Source: Lentimicrobiaceae bacterium
GTDB taxonomy: Bacteria > Bacteroidota > Bacteroidia > Bacteroidales > F082
NCBI GenBank assembly: GCA_002708315.1
Contig: PANC01000021.1
Span: forward strand, 37,778 to 101,777
Direction: 5' to 3'
DNA length: 64,000 nucleotides
Part shown: piece after piece, positions 45,488-52,073 of the stretch
Layout of the letters: each line of letters starts with the position of its first letter
Numbering within the stretch: the stretch's first letter is position 1
Position numbers and translations under genes: made by a program
The notes under the pieces: model-generated
The model's input: only the letters and a program-made list of their open reading frames with translations
Told to the model about the DNA's origin: nothing
Database searches by the model: none

Positions 45488-45561
45488 TATGTTATTAAGT
45501 GTAAAACTATTTAACCATAAATATCAGTAAGCAACACAAACACAATTATCAGATATGTTAC

Positions 45562-45569
45562 TAAATTTG
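45562..45569 (+). promoter_or_regulatory. -7 box (TAAATTTG) of the epimerase gene
   Basis: TAnnTTTG match 17 nt before the ATG, in a 99-nt gap. No TTG at the expected upstream spacing. Confidence 0.4.
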
Positions 45570-45586
45570 TTACATAATAACTACCT

Positions 45587-46603
45587 ATGATACTTGTAAC
45601 AGGAGGTACTGGCCTTATTGGAGCTCATTTATTATACTCTCTAACAAGCAGTGGTTATAACCCCGTAGCTATTAGAAGGAAAACTTCGGATATTTCAAAA
45701 ACACTGAAAACATTCTCATTTTATACTTCCAAGCCAGAAAAACTTTTTGATAAAATAAAATGGATTGAGGCAGATATTCTTGATTATTACTCTGTTCGAG
45801 AGTCCTTAATAAATATAACACAGATATACCATTGTGCTGCAACTGTGTCATTTCAATCATCCGATAAGGAAACATTATTGGCAACTAATATTAACGGAAC
45901 AACAAATATTGTTAATGCCTGCTTAGAGCAAAAAAATATTAAACTAGTTCATGTAAGCTCAATAGGAACTCTTGGCAGGGCTGATAGTGAGGGTATCGTA
46001 ACTGAGGAAACCCAATGGAATAATAAAAAAACCTCAGTGTACTCCACAAGTAAATATCACTCTGAAATGGAGGTATGGAGGGGGATAGCAGAAGGGCTTA
46101 ATGCTGTAATTGTAAACCCATCCATAATAATAGGGCCTGGAGATTGGTCAACAGGCAGTCCAAAGCTATTCACAACAATGTACAATGGTTTGAAATTCTA
46201 TTCATCTGGCACAAATGGATTTGTTGATGTATCCGATGTTGTGATTGCAATGATAACGCTCATGAATAGTTCAACTTACTCCGAAAGGTTTATTTTAAAT
46301 TCTGAAAATATTAGCTATGAAAACCTATTCTTTTCAATGTCTAGAGCTTTGGACATAAAGCCTCCTCCTTACAAAGCATCTAAATTTATCAGTGAATTAG
46401 GTTGGAGAGCATTTTGGATTATTGCAAAAATAAAGGGAACTAGTCCTACAATAACCAAAGAAACAGCTGAAACAGCAAATCAACATTATAGATACTCCAA
46501 TGATAAGATTAGAAAAGAAATAGGCATGAGCTTTATTACTGTTGAGAAAAGTCTTACAAAAACTGCAAAATTATTTTTAATGGACCATAGTACTAGTAAA
46601 TAA
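45587..46603 (+). CDS. NAD-dependent epimerase/dehydratase, dihydroflavonol-reductase-like
   Basis: 338 residues of the extended SDR family. Rossmann motif GGTGLIGAHLL, HVSSIGTLGRA with the catalytic Ser, and YSTSKYHSEMEVWRG (YxxxK). NPSIIIGPGDWSTGSPKLF is typical of dihydroflavonol-reductase-like bacterial proteins. The substrate is unknown. A single gene, convergent with acpS. Confidence 0.88.
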   Translation: MILVTGGTGLIGAHLLYSLTSSGYNPVAIRRKTSDISKTLKTFSFYTSKPEKLFDKIKWIEADILDYYSVRESLINITQIYHCAATVSFQSSDKETLLATNINGTTNIVNACLEQKNIKLVHVSSIGTLGRADSEGIVTEETQWNNKKTSVYSTSKYHSEMEVWRGIAEGLNAVIVNPSIIIGPGDWSTGSPKLFTTMYNGLKFYSSGTNGFVDVSDVVIAMITLMNSSTYSERFILNSENISYENLFFSMSRALDIKPPPYKASKFISELGWRAFWIIAKIKGTSPTITKETAETANQHYRYSNDKIRKEIGMSFITVEKSLTKTAKLFLMDHSTSK

Positions 46604-46636
46604 TTTTGCGCTGGAGGTGTTTTAAGCCGTCACTTG

Positions 46637-47014
46637 CTATCTTTCAAGAACAACTAAAGCATTAGCTATCTCTTTAAGGTGTGAGATACTAAGGTGTATT
46701 GTTTTAATTCCTTGCTCATTCAAGTAATCTTTTACTTTACCTTGAGGACTTACATATGGCTTTCCCAATTCATCATTTAGAACTTCTATTTCATGAAATG
46801 CCATTCCATATCTGAAACCAGTACCCAAAGCCTTAAAAAACGCTTCTTTGGCTGCGAATCGAGCAGCAAAACATTGATATTTTGTAACTGTTCCCTTATT
46901 ACAATAATCCTGTTCAGCCTTAGTATATAGTTTATTCATAAGAGCATCATTTTTCAAAAGACTCTTTTCCATTCGTTTTACCTCAATTATATCAGTGCCT
47001 ATACCAAATATCAT
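46637..47014 (-). CDS. acpS: Holo-ACP synthase
   Basis: 125 residues. Transfers phosphopantetheine from CoA to ACP. The magnesium Asp is in GIGTDIIEV and the conserved Glu is in RFAAKEAFFKALGTGF; C-terminal HLSISHLKEIANALVV. It follows kbl by 31 nt. It, or another transferase, would also be needed to activate the carrier domain of the FAAL-ACP. Confidence 0.95.
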   Translation of the reverse strand: MIFGIGTDIIEVKRMEKSLLKNDALMNKLYTKAEQDYCNKGTVTKYQCFAARFAAKEAFFKALGTGFRYGMAFHEIEVLNDELGKPYVSPQGKVKDYLNEQGIKTIHLSISHLKEIANALVVLER

Positions 47015-47045
47015 ATTTTCTAATTTTTTAGGACAAGAGGTTCTT

Positions 47046-48236
47046 CTATTTTATAACATTCAATTCTTTACCAACCTTTACAAATGCAGATATGGCTTTA
47101 TCTAAGTGCTCTCGAGTATGTCCTGCAGATAATTGAACTCTGATTCTTGCCTCCCCTTTTGGAACAACGGGAAAATAAAACCCAATAACATAAATTCCTT
47201 CATCCAATAATTTGGAAGCCATTACTTGAGAAAGTTTGGCATCATAAAGCATAACAGCACATATGGCAGACTGTGTTGGTTTTATGTCAAATCCAGCTTC
47301 TACCATTTTTTCCACGAAATAATCTGTATTTTCATGTAATTGTTCTTGCAGTTCATTTGACTCACTCATCATATCAAACATTCTTATTCCAGCACTAACT
47401 ACTATTGGAGGGAGTGAATTCGAAAATAAATATGGTCGTGATCTTTGCCTTAGCATCTCTATTATTTCTTTTCTACCAGTTGTAAAACCGCCAACCGCAC
47501 CCCCAAAGGCTTTTCCCAATGTACCAGTTATAATATCAATCTTACCAAAGATATCGTAATGCTCACTCACTCCCCTACCGGTTTTACCAACTACACCAGC
47601 TGAATGACATTCGTCTACCATAATCATAGCATCATATTTTTCAGCAAGTTCTACCATCTTGTCCACAGGTGCGGTATTTCCGTCCATTGAAAATACTCCA
47701 TCGGTTACGATAATTCTAAACCTCTGTTCTTGAGCCTTTTTCAGTTCTGCTTCAAGAGCATCCATGTCAGCGTTTGCATACCGATAACGCTGTGCCTTGC
47801 ATAGCCTCACTCCATCTATTATGGATGCATGGTTTAAACTATCACTTATAATAGCATCTTCCGCCGTCAATAAAGGTTCAAATACACCACCATTAGCATC
47901 AAATGCAGCAGCATATAAAATTGTGTCTTCAGTACCAAAAAACTCTGCAATTTTTTTTTCAAGTAGCTTGTGAAGATCTGTTGTTCCACATATAAATCTA
48001 ACAGATGACATTCCATACCCATGTGAATCCAAGCCTTCCTTTGCAGCATTTATTAACTCCGGATGATTTGATAAACCCAAATAATTATTAGCACAAAAAT
48101 TTAGAACTTCCTGTCCAGTATCAAGCTTTATTTCAGATTGCTGAGGACTTACAATAATTCTTTCATCCTTAAACAAACCAGCATCACGAATATCTTCCAA
48201 CTCGTTGATTAGATGATCTTTTATTTTTCCGTACAT
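47046..48236 (-). CDS. kbl: Glycine C-acetyltransferase (2-amino-3-ketobutyrate CoA ligase)
   Basis: 396-residue alpha-oxoamine synthase. CANNYLGLSNHPEL, VDECHSAGVVG and the PLP-lysine block TGTLGKAFGGAVGGF. The FCANNYLG and SMDGNTAPVDKMVELAEKY blocks favour Kbl over BioF or serine palmitoyltransferase. No threonine dehydrogenase is adjacent. A minus-strand TACTTTTG box at 48274-48281 precedes it. Confidence 0.92.
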   Translation of the reverse strand: MYGKIKDHLINELEDIRDAGLFKDERIIVSPQQSEIKLDTGQEVLNFCANNYLGLSNHPELINAAKEGLDSHGYGMSSVRFICGTTDLHKLLEKKIAEFFGTEDTILYAAAFDANGGVFEPLLTAEDAIISDSLNHASIIDGVRLCKAQRYRYANADMDALEAELKKAQEQRFRIIVTDGVFSMDGNTAPVDKMVELAEKYDAMIMVDECHSAGVVGKTGRGVSEHYDIFGKIDIITGTLGKAFGGAVGGFTTGRKEIIEMLRQRSRPYLFSNSLPPIVVSAGIRMFDMMSESNELQEQLHENTDYFVEKMVEAGFDIKPTQSAICAVMLYDAKLSQVMASKLLDEGIYVIGFYFPVVPKGEARIRVQLSAGHTREHLDKAISAFVKVGKELNVIK

Positions 48237-48273
48237 ATATATTGAGTTTCTGGTAAATTATTTTTTGATTTAT

Positions 48274-48281
48274 CAAAAGTA
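48274..48281 (-). promoter_or_regulatory. -7 box (TACTTTTG) of kbl-acpS
   Basis: TAnnTTTG match 38 nt before the kbl ATG; -33 element not evident. Confidence 0.35.
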
Positions 48282-48363
48282 ATAAATCTATGAACTTGAA
48301 TACGGACTAAATTCAATTTAGATTTAATCAACATTTTAACGACCTTTGCAAAAATTTATTACC

Positions 48364-49434
48364 ATGAATATCGCGGCCTTGGTATCGGGAGGAGTAGACA
48401 GTTCTGTTACTGTTCCTCTTCTAAAACAAATGGGATTTGATCCTCATATATTCTATATCAAAATTGGTATGGAGGATCAAGATTCATTCATGGATTGTCC
48501 GTCTGAGGAAGACATAGAAATAACTACATGGATAGCAAAAAAATATGGCTGTAGGTTTGATATTATTGACTTACAAGAAGAATATTGGGCAACAGTAGTT
48601 AAATATACCATTGATACTGTTAAAAAGGGTTTGACTCCAAATCCTGATATAATGTGTAATCTACTGATAAAATTTGGAGCGTTTAATGATAGATATGGGC
48701 AAGAATTTGATAAGATTGCAACTGGTCATTATGCAACTAACTATGAAACAAAAGATGGTGTATTTTTAGCTGCGGCAAAAGATAAAGTAAAAGATCAAAC
48801 ATACTTCTTATCACAAATAACTTATCCACAGCTGCATAAAACATTATTTCCAATTGGTAATCTTCCCAAATCAGATGTCAGAAAAATTGCATCAGAAATG
48901 AGCCTTCCAAGTGCCACAAGAAAAGATAGCCAAGGTATATGTTTCTTGGGTAAAATCAACTACGGAGAATTCATAAAAAATCAAATAGGCATAATGCCAG
49001 GAGAGATAAGAGAGCTTGAATCAAACAAATTACTTGGCGAGCACCAGGGTTTTTGGTTTCATACTATTGGACAGAGAAGAGGTTTAAAACTTGGAGGTGG
49101 ACCATGGTTTGTTGTGAAAAAAGACACAATCAATAATATAATTTATGCTAGTAAGGGATACGACCCAATTTCAAGATATAGTGATGAGATAAAACTTGAT
49201 AGAGTACACTTTTTAAATCCTAACCATGATTATAGTGAACTAAATCAAATAAAATTTAAGATCCGTCATCAGCCTGAATTTATGGAAGGTTTTATCACCA
49301 TTGGTGATACCACAAGTAAAATTGTAAGTAAGGAAAAGATATCAGGCATAGCCCCAGGACAATTTACAGTAATGTATTCCAATGATGAAAAAACATGTAT
49401 TGGAAGTGCAATGATTTCAGAAGATAATAATTAA
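48364..49434 (+). CDS. mnmA: tRNA-specific 2-thiouridylase
   Basis: 356 residues from ATG 48364; the track start is a TTG. PP-loop ALVSGGVDSSV, catalytic cysteines in PDIMCNLLIKFGAF and SQGICFLGKINY, and HTIGQRRGLKLGG in the beta-barrel part. It thiolates U34 in tRNAs for Lys, Glu and Gln. Solitary, convergent with trpB across a hairpin. Confidence 0.95.
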   Translation: MNIAALVSGGVDSSVTVPLLKQMGFDPHIFYIKIGMEDQDSFMDCPSEEDIEITTWIAKKYGCRFDIIDLQEEYWATVVKYTIDTVKKGLTPNPDIMCNLLIKFGAFNDRYGQEFDKIATGHYATNYETKDGVFLAAAKDKVKDQTYFLSQITYPQLHKTLFPIGNLPKSDVRKIASEMSLPSATRKDSQGICFLGKINYGEFIKNQIGIMPGEIRELESNKLLGEHQGFWFHTIGQRRGLKLGGGPWFVVKKDTINNIIYASKGYDPISRYSDEIKLDRVHFLNPNHDYSELNQIKFKIRHQPEFMEGFITIGDTTSKIVSKEKISGIAPGQFTVMYSNDEKTCIGSAMISEDNN

Positions 49435-49458
49435 CCCCCCAATAAATTGGGAGGTTAA
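49431..49458. terminator. Hairpin between convergent mnmA and trpB
   Basis: 13-bp near-perfect stem TTAACCCCCCAAT / ATTGGGAGGTTAA with a 2-nt centre; the one mismatch is C-A on the plus strand and a G-U wobble on the minus. The mnmA stop lies inside it. No T-run follows on either strand, so termination is likely but not certain. Confidence 0.55.
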
Positions 49459-49476
49459 TCAGATCGCCATTACCAA

Positions 49477-50676
49477 TTAAAATAATTGATCTCTTCCAAC
49501 ATCCTTATCGCCTCTACCTGATAGATTTACGATGCTTATTTTATCACCCTGTCCCTTTAATAAACTCATGGCGAGAGCAACTGCGTGAGACGATTCAATG
49601 GCAGGGATAATTCCCTCTAGGCAGGAAAGGATTTTAAAAGCCTCCACAGCCTCGTCGTCTGTAACTGCATAGTATTTTGCTCTCTGTTTTTCCTTGAGAA
49701 GTGAATGTTGAGGGCTAACACCTGGATAGTCCAATCCTGCTGCAATTGAAGAAGTTGGACAAACATCACCATTTTCATCCGATATAGCATAGGAATATGT
49801 ACCTTGAAAAACACCCGGTTTACCAATCGAAAGAGTTGCAGCTGTTTTACCAGGTTCTGCTTTTTCTCCGCCACCTTCGGCAGCATAAATATTGACCGGA
49901 TCATAAAGAAATTCTTGAAACAGACCAATTGCATTGCTACCACCTCCAACACAAGCAAATATATTATCTGGCAATCGTCCCTCTGCCTCAATAATTTGTT
50001 TTTTAGCCTCTTTACCAATAATTCTTTGGAAATACCCAACTATCGTTGGGTATGGGTGCGGACCCACCTGTGATCCAAGCAAGTAAAATACATCGGGGTT
50101 CTCAACATAATACCCCAGAGCTGCATCAACAGCATCCTTTAGTGTTGCTCTACCATTTTCAGTCAATATTACTTCGGCACCAAGCAATTTTATTCGATTT
50201 ACATTCATTTGCTGCCGCCTAGCATCCTTTGCGCCCATAAATATTTTACACTTGATGCCAAATAATGCTGCAGCGGTTGCCGTGGCCACACCATGCTGAC
50301 CTGCACCTGTTTCAGCCACTACTTCAGTTGCTCCCATTCTATGGGCAAGTAATATCTGACCAATGGTATTATTTATTTTATGTGACCCTGTATGATTAAG
50401 ATCCTCTCTTTTTAGATAAATCTTTGATCCAACATGCTTTGACAAGTTTCTTGCATAATATAAAGGTGAAGGTCTTCCAACAAATTTTTCCAAATAGTAT
50501 TTATATTCATTTTCAAAGTCATCGTGCAATATTTCTTTTTGAAAGAAATCTGCCAGTTTGATTAGCTTCTCCTCAAGGTGTGGAGGAACATACATCCCTC
50601 CAAAATCACCGTACATGCCATTATTAGCTTCAAAAATATTTTCATTTGATTTAATCGATTTTATAGTTGTTTCCAT
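49477..50676 (-). CDS. trpB: Tryptophan synthase beta chain, stand-alone copy
   Basis: 399 residues, PLP enzyme condensing indole and serine. The Schiff-base lysine is Lys100 in HTGSHKINN; VAETGAGQHGVATA, GGGSNAIGLF and LSGRGDKDV are intact. The N-terminus reads DFGGMYVPPHLEEKL, where the family more often has FGG(R/A)(F/Y)(V/I)PE. No trpA or other trp gene adjoins it; mnmA follows convergently. It is preceded by a leader with two Trp-rich ORFs and a terminator hairpin, so expression is very probably controlled by tryptophan supply. Whether a second trpB exists elsewhere cannot be seen. Confidence 0.95.
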   Translation of the reverse strand: METTIKSIKSNENIFEANNGMYGDFGGMYVPPHLEEKLIKLADFFQKEILHDDFENEYKYYLEKFVGRPSPLYYARNLSKHVGSKIYLKREDLNHTGSHKINNTIGQILLAHRMGATEVVAETGAGQHGVATATAAALFGIKCKIFMGAKDARRQQMNVNRIKLLGAEVILTENGRATLKDAVDAALGYYVENPDVFYLLGSQVGPHPYPTIVGYFQRIIGKEAKKQIIEAEGRLPDNIFACVGGGSNAIGLFQEFLYDPVNIYAAEGGGEKAEPGKTAATLSIGKPGVFQGTYSYAISDENGDVCPTSSIAAGLDYPGVSPQHSLLKEKQRAKYYAVTDDEAVEAFKILSCLEGIIPAIESSHAVALAMSLLKGQGDKISIVNLSGRGDKDVGRDQLF

Positions 50677-50709
50677 TTTATTATTGTGTTAAGTGTTAAT
50701 TATTAATTT

Positions 50710-50781
50710 CTAAGTGTCTTGGAAAAACCACCATCGAAAAATTGTTCTTGCCTTCCAGCTATTAATTTTAATTCTTTGCAT
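50710..50781 (-). CDS. Second Trp-rich leader ORF upstream of trpB (23 codons)
   Basis: ATG to TAG, 23 codons, too short for the ORF track. It contains SWKARTIFRWWFF: three Trp, two of them adjacent, and two adjacent Phe. It lies downstream of the terminator hairpin and ends 33 nt before the trpB ATG. Its opening (MQRIKINSW) loosely echoes the first leader (MIKITTNNW). No T-tracted hairpin follows it, so it would more likely act on translation or mRNA structure than on termination. I see the ORF directly; that it is translated is inferred. Confidence 0.6.
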   Translation of the reverse strand: MQRIKINSWKARTIFRWWFFQDT

Positions 50782-50800
50782 ATTTGAATTGTTAAAACAA

Positions 50801-50834
50801 AAAAACCGCCTCATTTTGTAATGAGACGGTTTTT
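50801..50834 (-). terminator. Attenuator terminator in the trpB leader
   Basis: 15-bp stem with a 4-nt loop (arms 50801-50815 and 50820-50834). On the minus strand the only irregular pair is a G-U wobble, and it is followed by TTTTTTTGTTTT. On the plus strand it has a C-A mismatch, so it is built for minus-strand transcripts. It begins 22 nt after the first leader stop codon. It may also end hldD read-through. Confidence 0.85.
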
Positions 50835-50856
50835 ATATTTCTAAAATAAGAGATAA

Positions 50857-50928
50857 TCACATAACAGAATGTCCAACTAAGGAGTATTTGTTGTGCCACC
50901 ACCAATTATTCGTTGTTATCTTAATCAT
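50857..50928 (-). CDS. trpB leader peptide with three consecutive Trp codons (23 codons)
   Basis: ATG to TGA, 23 codons, absent from the ORF track. It contains NNWWWHNKYS, encoded TGGTGGTGG. Trp is about 1% of residues in ordinary proteins, so three in a row ahead of a terminator and a Trp-synthesis gene is the signature of ribosome-mediated attenuation: stalling at Trp codons would let transcription pass the hairpin. From memory, a predicted RNA class called Bacteroid-trp has this arrangement. The ATG is so close to the -7 box that the mRNA may be almost leaderless. Confidence 0.85.
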   Translation of the reverse strand: MIKITTNNWWWHNKYSLVGHSVM

Positions 50929-50934
50929 ATTGTG

Positions 50935-50966
50935 CAAATATATAAGTAAAGTTTTTACTCCAACAA
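50935..50966 (-). promoter_or_regulatory. -33/-7 promoter of the trpB leader
   Basis: Minus-strand TATATTTG (50942-50935) preceded by TTGTTG, giving TTG at 18 or 21 bp. It lies just after the hldD stop at 50971. The predicted start is at or within a few bases of the leader ATG at 50928. Confidence 0.6.
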
Positions 50967-50970
50967 CTAT

Positions 50971-51936
50971 TTAAAAATATTTTTCTTGACTCAAGTATTT
51001 TTGAACATAGTCATTTATACCATCTTCAAGACTTGTAAAAGCTTTTTTAAATCCAACACCTTTTAACTTTTCCATCTTTGCCTCAGTAAAATATTGATAT
51101 TTATCTCTAATATCTTCTGGAGTATCAATAAAATCAATATCGGGCTTAATATCCATCGCTTTAAAAGTAGAAATAGCCAAGTCAATAAAAGTTCTAGCAT
51201 TTCCAGTACCGAGGTTGTATAACCCTGACTTGGGTTTTGTCTCCATCAGAAACATAATTACATTAGCCACATCCATAACATAAACAAAATCGCGCAGCTG
51301 TTCTCCATCATTAAAATCTGGATTGTGAGACTTAAATAGTTTTACTTTTCCAGTAAGTTTTATCTGATTAAATGCATGTAGTATAACCGATGCCATTCTA
51401 CCCTTATGGTATTCATTGGGCCCATAAACATTGAAGAATTTTAGTCCTGCCCAAAAAGGAGGTGCCACTTTCTCTTTAATTGCCCATTTATCAAACTCGT
51501 TTTTGGATATTCCGTATGGATTAAGAGGCTTAAGGTTGTAAATAACATCATGATTATCCATATAACCATATTCTCCCATGCCATATGTTGCTGCTGATGA
51601 TGCATAAATTAATGGGACCTGAAAACCAGAACACCTTAACCACATTTGTTTTGTATAATCAAGGTTTAATACATTTAATAAATCAATATTGAACTCTGTA
51701 GTATCAGTACGCGCCCCAATATGAATCACAAAATCAACATCTTTATGATTGTCATCAAACCAATGAAAAAAGTCATCTCTGTGAACCTTTTTTTCATATT
51801 TTTTTTCCGCAAGATTTCTGTTCTTGTTAGTATTGGAAAAATCATCTACTAAAATGAGATTCTCAAATTTATTATCATTGAATCTCTCAACAATCACACT
51901 CCCAATAAATCCTGCAGCTCCAGTAATAACTATCAT
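50971..51936 (-). CDS. hldD: ADP-L-glycero-D-manno-heptose-6-epimerase
   Basis: 321 residues; last step of ADP-heptose synthesis for LPS inner core. Blocks: ITGAAGFIGSVIVERFN, IHIGARTDTTE, YASSAATYG, NPYGISKNEFDKWA (YxxxK), FFNVYGPNEYHKGRMAS and GEQLRDFVYV. No other hld gene adjoins it. A minus-strand TACTTTTG box at 51950-51957 is very close to the ATG. Confidence 0.93.
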   Translation of the reverse strand: MIVITGAAGFIGSVIVERFNDNKFENLILVDDFSNTNKNRNLAEKKYEKKVHRDDFFHWFDDNHKDVDFVIHIGARTDTTEFNIDLLNVLNLDYTKQMWLRCSGFQVPLIYASSAATYGMGEYGYMDNHDVIYNLKPLNPYGISKNEFDKWAIKEKVAPPFWAGLKFFNVYGPNEYHKGRMASVILHAFNQIKLTGKVKLFKSHNPDFNDGEQLRDFVYVMDVANVIMFLMETKPKSGLYNLGTGNARTFIDLAISTFKAMDIKPDIDFIDTPEDIRDKYQYFTEAKMEKLKGVGFKKAFTSLEDGINDYVQKYLSQEKYF

Positions 51937-52000
51937 GATATTTTTTTTTCAAAAGTAAATTAATTATGGCAAAGGATAGCTCTTTTCTTAAAAATCTCTT

Positions 52001-52030
52001 TTGAATTAAATACATTTATTACTAAATTTG
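52001..52030 (+). promoter_or_regulatory. -33/-7 promoter of the secreted protease pair
   Basis: TTG (52001-52003), a 19-bp spacer and TAAATTTG (52023-52030): the best-spaced plus-strand promoter in the window. Start near 52037, leader about 37 nt. Confidence 0.65.
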
Positions 52031-52073
52031 TAGTCACGCTAACCATTTAATAATTATACCAATAGTTACCTCT

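Noticed and set aside
45587-46603. SDR-type L-threonine dehydrogenase partner for kbl
   Set aside because: The sequence (RRKTSDISK after the first Rossmann unit, NPSIIIGPGDW) looks like dihydroflavonol-reductase-type epimerases, and it is convergent with kbl, not co-transcribed.
49617-50039. 140-codon ORF inside trpB
   Set aside because: Same-strand frame shadow of trpB, with no start context and no recognisable motifs.
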